This document shows, in pieces, positions 32,273 through 44,413 of a stretch of 58,469 nt of DNA (the first letter of the stretch is position 1; the number at the start of each line of letters is the position of its first letter). Made by a program: the position numbers and the translations under genes. The notes under the pieces are model-generated. The model was given only the letters and a program-made list of their open reading frames with translations. It made no database searches and was not told the DNA's origin. Source of the DNA: Ramazzottius varieornatus (taxonomy: Eukaryota; Tardigrada; Eutardigrada; Parachela; Ramazzottiidae); NCBI GenBank assembly GCA_001949185.1, contig BDGG01000011.1:1751954-1810422 (forward strand), given 5' to 3'.

Positions 32273-34450
32273 TAGCGATAGAGGCATAACTATTAGGCAA
32301 TCCACACACCGATTGCACACACCACGGTTGCAGGAGGTGGAGTCTGCCCAAGCGTTTTTGCACATTAACGCTCATGCGCACTACTCAGCGAATTTCACTC
32401 GACTCTACTCGAGCAAATCGACGGTCTAGTCTCACGAATGGGAAGTAGGTCGGTAGCAGTCTACTCGTTCGAGATCCGTTACCTAATTTCACGGCTTCAA
32501 TTCTGGGCCAGCTATGCATAAACCATAACGCATGCCAAGCCAACATTCAAAATTACATAAAACCATGCTTCGACCGACATAATCAAGTAATCAAGTCGCA
32601 TGCGTCCAGCAGAGTTGCGGCATGGCGAGCAGGCTCGTTGATTTTCCTGATCTTTCAGTATGAAACCGTCAAACTAGCTACCAGATTTCGAGCGAGTGCA
32701 CTGTGTTGGTAAATTTCGTCTGTCTTGCGTCACCCTTCTTGCGTGTCCTGACGTCAGACGGGCGCAATTTAATTATGACCGATTCATTCGCATCAGGTCG
32801 ACCGAGGTATTACTTTGACTTCCGATGAAAGCTTGAGTTACTTCTCAGTCACGACTTGTACTCTAGCCAGATCGCTTGCCTTTGCGTGAAGTAATAATAG
32901 CCGCCTATGTCAGCAGTCACGTGGTAAATTCCCCAATTTTCATGCGCGTATTTCGCGACAACGCTCTTTTGAATGTCGGAAAGCCCAACTCCACATAATA
33001 TGCGACACAGACACGCAAAACGGAGACACAGCCCCTGTACCCCCTGCCGCATCGCACTCCGGCGGCTTCGCCGCCTCCGTGCTCTGGATCCGCTAGCCTC
33101 GCGACTCGTTCACAAACTCATACGGCGAAGTGGCCAGGAGACCAAAAGTACCCCCCACCAGTAGATGAAACAGAGCATAGTTCGTCTTAGAAACTCGTAC
33201 TGGGCGACCGACATCATTCAATTTTGAAGGGGCATTCCGGAACGGTCAACTTACCTTCGGTTTTCTCCCCCGATAGTTCTTTCAATATCAAAGTTGAATG
33301 TTGGCCGTATAGTCGCTCGAGTGCGGGGAATGACTTTCCAGGGCATCCAGACTCAAACTTCAGAGTCTCCTCCATGATTTTGTTTTCTCACGAAACTATA
33401 CCGACTACGTGGTACACCAGAAACGAGAAAGTTTATGCAGGACTGGAGGGAAAGTGAAGTCATCTAGCTACTACAGCTCACAGCAAACGCGATGTCTGAT
33501 AAACCGATACGAAACTCCGATAGCTATCTTCTTCGCAAGAATACGTGCTAATGAAAAGTTGTCTAGCTGGCTCTACAACGAGCGGCACATGAGCCTGAGG
33601 GGTAAAATGCACTGGTTAATCGCGCTATCGAGAAATAAAGCTCAGAGAACCCAGACTATGTATATGTCATGTGGTCAACGATAACATACATCACCATAGT
33701 TTACTAACGTTGCTTACGTTTACGCGCTGCTGATCCGTGTCTATATTTTCTTCGAGTTCTGTACGACCAACATCATTCGTCTGCCTGTAACGCTGTTGTA
33801 AGTTAACAGCACTACGATGCCAAATTGACTGAATATACTTCTAACACAGTTTGTACGTTGCGGCTGAAAACCACATCTGCGTTGATCACTCTGCTCTCAA
33901 GGAAAAAGTGAGTGCGTGTTAAGTCTGGGGCAGCCAAGTTGTTCCCATTTTTTCGAGAAGTTGTTTTATCCCTCGGAACTTCTCGAACCAAGACAGCCGT
34001 ATTTGGCACCGAGCAAGCCTATTTCTAAACTTGGAGATTGCGTTTCAGATTGGGTCTCAATCGGGAATAAAACGAGACCTTCGTAGGCTAAAAAGGTGGT
34101 CCGACCCTGAATGGGCGTCCAGCTTCCCTTTAATAAAAAATTAGTTAAGCGTTTCTTCTCTAAGTTTTATGTGCATACCGGGGCATCATGATCATCAGAC
34201 TGTAGAAACATTCGTCTATCATAAAGTATATCCTTCGGAGCGCTCAGAAATCATGATGAAATCATGAAATCGTGACCTGTCATCGAGAAAAGCCCACTGG
34301 CCTGAAAATTTCCGCGAAGATTGTTCAGACGACGTTTTCTCGAGCCATAACAAGTCTCACAAAGTGATGCCAATGTCAGAAAATAGCTAACAATCTGGTT
34401 TCTCGGTTTGCAGCAAGAATTGCTCGAAGCTCGGTGGACTAAAATACATA
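32273..34450. other. no gene recognised
   Basis: Only short frames were found. A small GC hairpin (GGCGGCTTCGCCGCC) lies near 33062. The interval 33220-33690 has two overlapping plus frames of 77 and 91 codons without domains. Confidence 0.35.
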
Positions 34451-34452
34451 TT

Positions 34453-34740
34453 CTATATCAAATTAGACTCAGTCTGCCCAGCGACGACTGCTTCAAAGCA
34501 TTCTGACACCTTTACAACAACAAACAAACCATCAGAACAGCTCCATCCTGGGCAGTCACATACTACGATTACTGCTCTATCATTGAATAAAATCTCCCCC
34601 CTTTTCGTTGACAACAAGGCTCGTGGTACCGCTTTCTCGAAAGGGGAAGATTTACCAGCAAAACCGAAAACCAGCAGTTTTAAAGCGAAGTCTTCGCGCG
34701 ACGTCAATTCAATATTTTTTCTTTCAAGATGACTGAAAAG
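34453..34740 (-). CDS. possible P-loop GTPase exon
   Basis: The minus-strand frame is preceded by a CTTTTCAG acceptor near 34730. It contains KLLVFGFAGKSS, which resembles a shortened Walker A loop, and later VIVVCDCPGW, which could stand for the DxxG switch-2 motif of AIG1/septin/IRG-like GTPases. The loop is one or two residues short of the GxxxxGKS consensus, so the match is weak. No further exons were placed. It may be a pseudogene fragment. Confidence 0.25.
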   Translation of the reverse strand, partial: LFSHLERKNIELTSREDFALKLLVFGFAGKSSPFEKAVPRALLSTKRGEILFNDRAVIVVCDCPGWSCSDGLFVVVKVSECFEAVVAGQTESNLI

Positions 34741-34749
34741 AACAGCTCT

Positions 34750-37120
34750 TCTAACACCTTTATCAATGGCACACAGGTTGGTAGGACTCCGGTTTTAGTT
34801 TGCAGACCTCGGTTTATAGCAAGTGTATTGGACCCCTTTGTGGATGATGGTTAAACTTTTTTCGCAAAGTCAGCCTACACTGGATCGTCTTCCAAAGTGC
34901 TCTGAGACATCAGTCATTGTTTGCTGTATTTGGTGGGAAATATCACTTGGATTAAAGGGCCGGAGAATTTTTGAAGAAAAGAAGACCACCATGGGGACAA
35001 CTTGGCTACCTCCTACTGTATAGCAGTGTGATAACATGCTGAGCCAAAGAGCAGTGAATGGGAACCGTGACAGCTTCGGTTGCAACACCACCTATAGTTT
35101 CGCCATGCGAGTTACTTACTGTAACGAAAATTCACTGCGTTCGCGCAGTACGTCATCGTGCACGTTAGGTACAATCCCGGTCCGGCTTTACTGCCTATTC
35201 AACCCCCTACGGTGGTGCATCGTCACGTACGGATACGTACTGCGCGGATATTAGCTAACTAGGTTTGGTTAGGTCAAGATATATGGAGCTATGCCTGGTA
35301 CCGACACTCCTACTATGAGGCTCTGTCCGCCTCTTTAAGTCAGTTGCCCGATGTGGCATGTGTTATGATCATAAAGCGATTGGCAAAGTTTGGCGGTTGC
35401 GGGAAATAGAGGGCATTGATTGGACTAAGTTTCGAGTAAAGGGACGGAAGCAAGAGACGACAGAACACACGGTATGATGCAGGCTAACTGATAAGCCTGG
35501 TATGAACAGCCCCACACAGACCGAACATGCAGTGCTGGTGCTCTTTGTCAGGGTTTGGAGATACGTCTCCGAACCTTGACAGTAAATTCGGTGACTGTCG
35601 GAAAATTTTGTAGAACGGTTCAAAATGTTTCTAGAGGACCCGCCTATTTTTCCCCGCCTGCCGGAGTTACGCTGGCCAGTGGTCACCATCTGCGTTTCGG
35701 TCATAAGACCACAGATCAGGCAAAGAAAAACAGTTGATCCAGACGGGACAAAGTGGGAATTGTGAGGAGAGGAAAAGTGTCGTGTTGTGATCACAATGAG
35801 CACGGTGGTAATCAGAGTGTTAAGGCGTTCGGATGGCCAGACGGATATTGCCACAAAATTCGGATGACCCGTAAAAGTATCAATCAAACATGACTTGACG
35901 TCAACTGGACTGACGCTGTTGGCTCTGCCGCTCTGGGTCCGTCTGATCAACAGTATCGCAATTTTTTTCCACGCTATATAATCTTTGGTAATGGCGCATA
36001 CTGCCACCTTCAAACTTAACACTACCAAACGACTCCGCGCACACGCGCTTTGCCTATGTCTCGGCATGGACAAAAGTCTCGGCAAGTGATTTTCGGGCCA
36101 GCGGCTCCACAATCTCTGTTCATTCAGATTTGAAGCAGAACTGCTTCTGCGTACATTACCGCCCTAAAGCATACACAAAAAACCGAGAGTTTAATCTGGA
36201 ATCTTGGACTTTCTCGATTACTCTTCCGGCTACCCCTGCTCGTAGCGCGGTCCTGCAAAACAAGTGAAATTTTACGAACCGCCTCGACTGCGGCTTTCAG
36301 GTTATCCTCCGCATACTTCCGGCGTTTTCCTGTTTTTTCCGACTCTTACACGATTAGTCATGCCAAGGGGTAACTTTCCAGGAAGGTGACTCGTGAGGGA
36401 ACAAATTCCACGAAACATGAGCAGCTTGAAAATTAATGCAAACTGACAAAATCAATTTCCGATTTTAACGTGAAGTCACATGGTTTGAAATTTTTCTCTA
36501 CGTCCGCCTTTCAGCGCTTTGAGAATAATTTGGTGGTAAAAAACAAGGAGACTTTGTTGTTGAAGTTGGACATGAGCCGAATTTCGAAAGCCGTGTTACA
36601 ACGTAGAAACGAAGTTGAAGTGGGATCCTAAAAGCGGCAATTCCATGCCGATAGATCTGATATGAAGCGCTCTGTTTCAAAGTATTCAACAGACCAGCAT
36701 CTGAGACAGGAGGTTGCACCAGACGAACAAGGCAACGTTCGGTGTCTTCCTCCAATAGGAGAGCGCGGTTTCATCTGCGCGTTGCAGTTCGCGGTACTTT
36801 CCTATTATTAAGCCTCACCATACGTAAACGAGTTCTACGCGAATGGAAACGTATGCCGGCCTTCCTGAACTCAACACTTGATACATTAGCAATCACTTCA
36901 CCCAAACCGATTCCAACAACATCGCACGCTCTCCGCCAAAAGCAATGAAACCGTGCAACACTCAGCAAGGAAATCACCCGAATTCCTTTTCCAAGACGCG
37001 GAATCTCTCCCTAAACAACACTCTAACCGTGCGCCACTCGAACCCTAACATGTGAAAAAACAAGGTCATTCATGTAAGCTCGAAAGTTAGGAAAGAGGGT
37101 TCAGGAATCGGATATCCGAC
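34750..37120. other. no gene recognised; one inverted repeat
   Basis: An imperfect inverted repeat spans about 35143-35248 with perfect outer cores GCGCAGTACGT / ACGTACTGCGC, probably a small MITE. The 247-codon minus frame at 35369-36112 was considered and not accepted (see rejected). Confidence 0.4.
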
Positions 37121-37129
37121 GGACCGCTC

Positions 37130-37202
37130 TACTGGTGGCCAGCGAAATGAGCTTTGAAGCGTTCAAAGCGTCCGGAGGTTGGCTTTATAACTACTGTAAC
37201 CC
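37130..37202 (+). pseudogene. CENP-B/Tigger second HTH fragment
   Basis: The peptide MSFEAFKASGGWLYNY resembles the FKAS.GWL..F signature of the second CENP-B-type helix-turn-helix in Tigger transposases. The sequence diverges on both sides. It is a short relic next to the larger Tigger copy. Confidence 0.4.
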
Positions 37203-37448
37203 TTCTAACATCTTTAGTACGTCACTCAAGTTAAATCTACATGTCGCGAAAAAAGAGAGTTTGCAGTGCTTCAAGCACGCCTACCACAGTGATCTCACAG
37301 TTACGTCAGATCTGACAATAGACTGCTGAAATAAGCTAATTTCCAGTTTCCAAATTCCGAATGCGTTTTGAGAATCCCGGTTCACCACTGATCCTTGTTT
37401 CCTCATTCCAACACTTCAGTGTCGACCAACAGTGCTTCTACAGTATCC

Positions 37449-38991
37449 ATGATGGGGAAGGTGCGAAAGACGTCATATATCGAGATTAGGAAGAGAAAGA
37501 GGATTGTGCAGGAGAAACCGACGTTAGGTCAGAAGGCCTTGATTATCTTCAAGAGAGAAGTGCAACAGGTAATTTTTGTACAGTACATGAAATTATGCCG
37601 TATCCTACGCACTGGATACTGTTCCCGAATTGAGTGGTTCTTGCTGGTTTTTAGGCATCGTTCCAGCAGATTGCTGACGAGTGTGGTCTATCGGTATACG
37701 GTGTGATAGGGATTTGTCAGAAGAAAGAAGAGATCAGATTCGCGCTGGCGAATGGCGCAAACCCGAACCGGAAAACGACAAAAGTCAACTTGCAGTTTCC
37801 GCAGATTGACGAACAGTGTCTGAAATTCTTAAAAATGGCTCGCGAGAAACGAATCCCAGTTCGCCCAGTTTTCCTCATGAACGTCGCTACGTTTGTTGCG
37901 TCGACTTTAGCAATTGCCGACTTTCGATGCAGCTGGGGATGGTACGATAAGTTCTGTGGTCGCCACAACGTGAACCTCAAACAGCTTCATGGTAACTTTT
38001 AACTTACTCTAGTTATATTTCATGTGAGAGAACTGTGCGAAGGCTGGGGAATAACCGAGGAACACTTTGATTTTCACAGGAGAGGAATCTAGTAGATTTG
38101 ATAGCCTTAGAGGAGTGGCTCACCGTTGACTTGCCAGCCCTTTTGGAACTTATCCATCCGGAGAATATTTGGAACTGCGATGAGACCGGAATATGGTGGA
38201 GGAATGCCGGGACCAAGTCTCTTTTTTTTGGCAATAAACAGGACAAAGGAATCAAGATAGCGAAGGATCGAATTACGGCTCATATATCTGTTTCCGGCGG
38301 AGGGCGCAAGCTTCCTCTATGGATCATCAGTAAGTTTGGAACTAGAAAAATTTGAGGTTTGAAATTACAAAGAGCAGAAGACAAATTCAAATTCTTGTCG
38401 GTTATGGATACATCTGCTCAGCCTCGATCTTTCGAACGGAATGCAGTATTCAACATCAACTCCGACGACTACGGTTTCAACTATTCGTACAACAAGACTG
38501 CCTGGATGACTACGGTCATCTTTGAAGAATACTTGGACTGGTTTAACGCTTTAATGGTCAAGGAAGAACGTCACATTCTGCTCCTAGTGGACAATTTTTC
38601 TGGACACAACGTCGCTTCTCGTCCCAACATAGAGCTACGGTTTTTGCCGCCTAACTGTACCGCAAAAGCGCAGCCATGCGATGCGGGCATTATAAAATGT
38701 CTGAAAGACGAGTACAAAAAGTTTCTTTATAAACGAGTGTTCACAAATATGCAGTATGTAAGCAACGTTGAAAGTTTTGTGAAAGGCCTGACGATTTTCG
38801 ATGCAGTGGATTGGCTGGTAGAAGCGTGGAAACTCGTGAAGCCGTCGAATATTGTTAACTGCTTTCATAAGTGCAAGATTGTAGATGAGCTGTGGATGGA
38901 TGTGCCAGTTGAAGAACCGTCGGAAACTGAGCTGATACGGATTTCTCAATTTGCAGAAAATGTGGTTGGCTTCGACGATGATGTAAGCTGA
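37449..38991 (+). CDS. Tigger/CENP-B-type transposase, possibly intact
   Basis: Exons: 37449-37568, 37655-37991, 38093-38329 and 38375-38991, about 430 residues. Exon 1 is basic (IEIRKRKRIVQEKP). Exon 2 carries HTH segments (ASFQQIADECGLSVYGVIG; SWGWYDKFCGRHNV). Exons 3-4 hold the DDE core: IWNCDETGIWW (first Asp), LLLVDNFSGHN (second Asp) and AQPCDAGIIKCLKDEY (third Asp), all three present. Tigger elements are pogo-type cut-and-paste transposons, and host CENP-B derives from them. Two points are open. After exon 2 the acceptor could be CTAG at 38092 (in frame) or CACAG at 38079, which gives GEESSRFD as in relatives but then a 1-nt shift. The TGA at 38353 is avoided only by a 45-bp intron (GTAAGT at 38330). 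If either splice is wrong, this is a pseudogene. Confidence 0.65.
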
Positions 38992-39135
38992 ACACTTTTT
39001 TACTTCCCGTCATTTCTCTCTACTCGGCTGATACTTCCATGTTTCCAACGTTTTTTATCTGTTGCTGAGGTTGCTCTGACGTAACTGTAATCTGACCAAG
39101 CGGTTGCCTTCGTAATGCTTCTCTTAAGCAAAAGA

Positions 39136-40107
39136 CCAGTGACGTACTAAAGATGTTAGAAGGGTTACAGTATCAGAAGCGACACGACATCGTGCAAAGA
39201 TCTCCCACGCAAATAGGGAGACAATTCAACATGACCTATGAAGATATAGTAAGTTTGTTCTTCGATATTAAATTTGAACCTCTGACGTCAGCTCAAAATG
39301 ATAATTGCCTCTCAGCTTCCCTTATTGATCCTTGCATGAGAAATGGAGTCGTGCGTATATTGAACACTTTTCGTTCTTAAAGGAGATAGAGGCACAGTTT
39401 CTGGAAATGGTGGAAGAAATGGTCACCCTGAACAGCACCCCGCCGAGTAGACTGATCAACTTCGACGAAACCTCTGTAAAGCTTTAAAACACTCACAAGA
39501 AAACGCTGTCGCCGAGAGGAGCAAAAGAAGTAAACGTGTTAGATCCGAACGGGCTAAAAGGAAACTTCACAGTGGGTTCAGCGATTGCTGCCGACGGATA
39601 CAAATTCCCCGCCGTGGTTATCTTCAAGGGGAACAAGAAGACTGGGAAGCTGTCTCAGAGTATTCTTGAGAATTTGGACATCCCGGAAAACGTTGTGGTT
39701 TTTAGTACGAGTAAGTCCGGTGTTTCGCGTTTTTTTATCGAACAGCACTTTCGGTCGGAAACAGTAAATCCAAGCACTCCGAGGTTGCAGCCTCCGGATG
39801 GTGGCAGTCTAGTCTGGATATCCAATGGGTTGAGTCCACCTTTAACGAGAACGACCAAGGAAGCTACTTGTTTAGGGACCACGCGCCGGCGCGTTTGAGT
39901 TATGAAAGCCAGGCGCTGCTGGAGAGTAAGGGAATGGAGCAAATTTTTATTCCGAAAGGGCTGACTGGTAAGTACCAGCTACTTGATGTAGGCGTCAACT
40001 ATCCATTCAAGTGTTACTTGAAGCAGTCCTGTCATCATTGGAGAGACAACTGCACGGAAATTACCAAGAAGGGCTACGAGAGAGAGGTTATTGAGTTAGC
40101 CGGCTGA
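39136..40107 (+). pseudogene. second pogo-type transposase, broken
   Basis: A short N-terminal piece (39153-39251, RSPTQIGRQFNMTYEDI) ends at a GTAAGT donor. From about 39383 a DDE core follows: RLINFDETSVKL, then an in-frame TAA at 39485, then GAKEVNVLDPNGLKGNFTVG, AADGYKFPAVVIFKG and, in another frame from 39868, IPKGLTGKYQLLDVGVNYPF. The order FDET, GSAIAADG, then TG..Q.LDV matches DDE endonucleases of the pogo group but a different subfamily from the neighbour at 37449. The stop codon and a frame change show it is dead. Confidence 0.65.
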
Positions 40108-40202
40108 AAGAACGGTTGTTGATTCAGCCGCTATTCATTAGGAGTAGGCCTTCAGAAGGCCTACTCGCCCCAGCATATGGCTAACTCAACAACCGCTCCC
40201 TC
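40107..40202. repeat. near-perfect palindrome downstream of transposase
   Basis: The arms are GAACGGTTGTTGATTCAGCC and the complement of GGCTAACTCAACAACCGCTC. They close on the perfect core GAGTAGGCCTT-CAG-AAGGCCTACTC (40142-40166). The folded arm is about 45 bp. It begins at the stop codon region of the dead transposase and may be a foldback MITE or the element's own terminus. Confidence 0.8.
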
Positions 40203-40209
40203 GTACCTC

Positions 40210-42300
40210 AAAAAACCCTCACGTCAAGAATTTCTTTATTTCGTGTCTAAAGCCTGGGATAGGATCAAAACTTCCACCGTAGAAATCTCTTCTGTTGCTG
40301 CGAATGTTTTACCTGAACCCCTGTACATGTTAGCCGATGAGAACGTTGAAGATCTAAACTGTACTCTCGAATGCAGCTTTACCTCTGTGGAAGACAACTG
40401 ACTTACTGAGAAAGCCCGTCTGAAAGGCAGTGTATTGTACCATGGATTTTTGAGTTGCCGAATTAAATAATTTGGGGTCCGACGGACAAAATTAACGCGT
40501 ATGATGACGTGGTGCGTGAGATTCAAGACGCGTTACAGTACCTTCACAAGGTCAGAAGAAAACTCGGCGTACACAATACTCGTACAAAAGTACGTATAAA
40601 ACGTAACATATACAAACCAAATACGTACGAACACTTACAAAATTTACCGCAGTGCATACAAGAAGATCAAAATTAACGGCGCATAGACACCACCTTATCG
40701 GGCCAAGCAAAGCAAAGCCCTTATGGATGCCAAAAGTAAATACAAACGATTGGCTACAAAGATGCAGAGAGTGGAGCTCGATGCCAACAGAACTGGCTAT
40801 TTGCAGCCATGCTCCCATCAGAACCGCCTTTTGTTTTCAGTCCTAGTTAAGTGGCTGTCGAGCCAGTTTAATATCAGTATCCCTCGTCAACCTGTGGGAA
40901 ACTGGCTCAGGAACCTCTTACTCAGTAAGAACCCGCAGTTTGTCACGAATGAAAATAACGTTCGTATTTTAGTCATACTTTTTTATGGGTAACGCTTTCT
41001 TGTTCTAGTGTGATGTTCTTTCAAAACACCTTCCCCTGTTGCCACGAGCTTTTCATATTAAAATAAACTAATGTTTCTGTCGCTAAACCTCAGCCAACCG
41101 TCGGCTTCCCAGTGAAGCTGAGGGTTTTGCGAGGTAAACCCGATGTGCTGATGTCGCACCAGCACAAACCATAAAAAAATCCAGACGGTTCTGTGATTTA
41201 ACCCGACGGAGAGGCGGAGATAATTTAAACTTCATTTTTGACTGGCGGTCGTGCTGTTTCCGGCTGCCTGTTAACTATCGCGAAATTTCGTCTTGAAAAA
41301 TCCACAGGTTCGATTTTCTCCGACATGGTGTTTATCTCGTCCATTCTGTTCCGTAAGCCAAGCCTCGTCGGTCATTCGGGACACACAGTGCTTGGGAAGG
41401 GAGTTCGGTAGTCAGACAACGGACGGAGGGAGCACGGAGTCTGCGATGACAAGTTTTCGCAGCTGATGCAATCGCTGCAAATTGCTCGAACGGCCCGATC
41501 ATCACTGCACTATTTCCAGGGTACCGTATGCTTCCTGATGTTACTTTTCATACCAGGAACTGTCGCGAAGCCTCGCGGCGTCTGGCTTTAATAATATGGA
41601 ACTGATATATGGAACTCGCTCAAGTCCTAGGTGGCAGTCGGGTCTTGGAAATGTGCTCTCCAGCGATATCGCTCCCGAATGATCGATCACTCAATCAGGT
41701 AAAAAAAACATTGTGCGAGTTGTGTCAGTTGATTTTCTATAGTTTAGGACTGGCTGAACAGCCAGAATCCATACTGCTTCGTTACCACCAGATCTTATGG
41801 TTTCAGGGTTCATGCGGGCAGCCCTGTTCTCGAAGTTGCTGGAACATCGAAGTTGCTGAAACATCTCAAGTCAAGTCTGCATATCACCTGAATGTCTTCG
41901 TCGTATTTTTCCTACCTTAGGCTGCTGTTTTCCTGAGCGATATCGCTTCCTCCGTTGGATTTCCTGCATCAAGCTTTATTACGCTTCCTAGATTTCTGAA
42001 TTTCTGCCTCCTTTCTTCTTTCTGTCGTTGTATACGGATGTGAGGAGCATTGAAGTAGAAAATAATAAAAATCATCATTTTGGGTTTTGTGAGGGTTTTG
42101 GTCCCAGTAAAAACCATGAAAAATTCAGAACTTTTTTATGTTGCATTGACAGAATTTTGACAGCAATGATCCAGTAAGTCTTTTTTCAGGTCGTAATTTA
42201 GGTTCTGACAGGTTTTCCCGCATGACCCTTACTGGATCCTCGAGGATTCAAGTCTGGTCGATCAATGGTTTGCGAGGCTGTGGCATCAGGTAGAGGCCTG
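40210..42300. other. no gene recognised
   Basis: Short frames of 60-103 codons without domains. Small imperfect hairpin near 41090 (CCTCAGC...GCTGAGG). Probably old transposon flank. Confidence 0.35.
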
Positions 42301-42317
42301 GGCCGCAGGTCAGAAAG

Positions 42318-42721
42318 TGCGCTCCAACTGCGCTGCGTCGAGTGCTAGTCCGCTGCACGCTTCGGTGCGCTGCCAGATTTTCCCAAAAATGGCTAGGCAG
42401 CTGTGCTGCAAGTCCAAGTTACTCCGTTGCTACTGCGCTGCAAGTCCAAGTTACTCCGTTGCTACTGCGCTGCACACCAATAAATCCAAGAAATTTAAGG
42501 TGTTGTCAGCGGATTTTGTGGCGAAGTCGGTAACAAAACAGCGCGAAACGCGTAAAAACTCGAGTGTTTTAGGTCCAATAACCGAAATTTTTACGATTTT
42601 TACGGTTTACTGTCCAATGTTCCTGCGCGGCGTTGGATAACTGAACGCTCCACGCTGTGCAGCGCTGCACAAAATTCTCGAAACGTACGTTGCAGCAGTG
42701 ATGCAGCGCAGTGCAGCGTAC
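42318..42721. mobile_element. TIR element rich in TGCGCTGCA
   Basis: The left end GTGCGCTCCAACTGCGCTGC and the complement of the right end GTACGCTGCACTGCGCTGC are inverted copies. TGCGCTGCA-type words recur inside both ends. A 32-bp unit starting GCTGCAAGTCCAAGTTACTC is tandemly duplicated at 42405-42436 and 42437-42468. Target duplication not found. Confidence 0.6.
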
Positions 42722-42762
42722 GCGGCCAGATCCCGGACTCTAACTTCAGGGTTCTGTCACTA

Positions 42763-43080
42763 CGAGGGCGAGGTTGCAAAGTTAGCCGGGTGGTGCTGGA
42801 GTTGTAAAGTTAACCACCGCTGAGGCATGCTTCGCTTGATTGACCATTTGATTGTCGACCTAGGCTATTCAGCATGGGATTCGGCCGTTTCTTAACTTGA
42901 TGATGGCTCAGATCTTCTGACACCTTTCGTCGACTGCAATTGATAATGTTCAACAGCTTGAAGTGTGAGCTACAGATTTGTCGAGAAACACTTTGGAATC
43001 TGATAGAAAACGCTGCAGGAATTGGATCACTAACTTTACAACTGCAGTATAGGCCGGCTAACTTTACAACCTCGCCCTCG
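42763..43080. mobile_element. MITE family C, copy 1 (318 bp)
   Basis: TA is at 42761-42762 and 43081-43082. Left end CGAGGGCGAGGTTGCAAAGT and complement of right end CGAGGGCGAGGTTGTAAAGT, both continuing into TAGCCGG and then a second GTTGTAAAGTTA block. The doubled GTAAAGTTAGCC word also occurs in the neighbour at 43267, so both belong to one family. No coding capacity. Confidence 0.85.
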
Positions 43081-43266
43081 TACCTTTTGTTCGGTTTAAT
43101 CGCGACAGTAGTCTTCAGTTTTCACTTTTTAGCATAACGGCCCGGACGGCACGCCAAGTCGCCATTTTCTATCAGCGTCCACTCACTTGATCTTGCGACT
43201 TTGCTTGCTCAGCAAACCGCACAGCCAAGGTGGAACTCGAACTGAAACTCAACGAACTTATCTCTA

Positions 43267-43583
43267 CAAGGTAAAACGTGTAAACTCAGCCGGCCTGTAC
43301 CAGACTTGTAAGGTTAGCCATCCAAACTTGCCTGTTCTTTCGCACTAATTCCCGAATGTTTATGGGCAGGTTGATAGACAAAACAACGGGTTGTCGAATG
43401 GTATGAATCGCAATCAACGTGAAGATTCACAGAATCCGGGGGATTTTCAACTCCGAAACAAAAAAACCCTATGTTAAAGAGCCTGGACCGACACTCAACT
43501 AACCAATCAAGCACTGCGCGACACAGCAGTGGCTAACTTTACAAGTCCGGTACACGCCGGCTAACTTTACACGTTTTACCTCG
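43267..43583. mobile_element. MITE family C, copy 2 (317 bp)
   Basis: TA is at 43265-43266 and 43584-43585. Left end CAAGGTAAAACGTGTAAACT and complement of right end CGAGGTAAAACGTGTAAAGT, followed by AGCCGGC and a second CTTGTAARGTTAGCCA block. Length and sub-terminal repeats match copy 1, 187 bp upstream. Confidence 0.85.
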
Positions 43584-43929
43584 TACAGCGATGCATGATG
43601 CGGTGAACATCTACCTGTCTCCCATTCGACTGTTCTTTCGTTTAGTCATACTCGGTTCTCCTGTGCGTGGGTGAAATCAGAATGGCTTTACTGAAGATTA
43701 CAGGTGGTACCTCGGTGGAGGCGATTGTAAAGTTCTACTGATAGCTGCAGTAAACCAAGCTCCCTGGATTACGTCCCATCAAATTTTAATTTTAAATTGT
43801 GCTGGTTACATCTCATACAGTAGTAAGCGTCATTCTGTTCTACAGGATCGATGACCCCATGCGTTTGTACTGCCGTTTGTGGTATCGCCACCAGTGCTTC
43901 TTTGTCTGATGCGTCTTGTACCTTTGATG

Positions 43930-44214
43930 GATAATTATCTCGGAAACCGTTCCTGCCGTCTTGCGAGTTCTGCCTACCGCAGAAAGACTACACGCCAAAG
44001 AGACATCCAGGATTTCATGGCCAACAGCCGGGAAATTAGGCAGGATTTCGCGACGGAAAGGTTGTACAGACTACGATCCGCGTTCTTGACCAAGTCAATG
44101 ATATCCTGTCGACGGCACATTCAGCATTCGGAACAAGCAGATGAATTGGAAATCGTGGTGGCAATATTGTTCCAGGTCTTTTGTAAATTCTATACCGGGC
44201 AGAGCTGCGACTAG
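43930..44214 (+). CDS. possible terminal exon of a small protein
   Basis: The plus frame contains AYRRKTTRQRDIQDFMANSR and ATERLYRLRSAFLT and ends at TAG 44214, convergent with fimbrin (stop at 44414). Composition is basic and helical and looks coding. Upstream the frame is open to 43879 without a clear start, and splice acceptors near 43850 (TTCTGTTCTACAG) suggest more exons. No family is recognised. Confidence 0.3.
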   Translation, partial: DNYLGNRSCRLASSAYRRKTTRQRDIQDFMANSREIRQDFATERLYRLRSAFLTKSMISCRRHIQHSEQADELEIVVAILFQVFCKFYTGQSCD

Positions 44215-44413
44215 CTGAAAACCACCCTTTCATTTCTCAATAAAAACAAGCAAAAAGTAGCAAAGACTGTAAAAAGTATGAAACGTGAATCAAATTTAAA
44301 ATATCACTCAGCTGTAATGTATCCCCTGCACTGCACCGCAATATTCTCTCAAAGTAGTGGGCGTATGCAAAACGCAATTTAAAAGCATTGCTATAATGCG
44401 GAAGTAGATTTGC

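Noticed and set aside
35369-36112. 247-codon minus-strand frame
   Set aside because: Composition is uneven, there is no domain, no run of plausible transmembrane helices and no splice context. It is likely a chance open frame in repeat debris.
38353-38355. TGA stop in the Tigger transposase as proof of a pseudogene
   Set aside because: A 45-bp GTAAGT intron removes it in frame, and introns as short as 43 bp are used elsewhere in the window, so the stop is not decisive.
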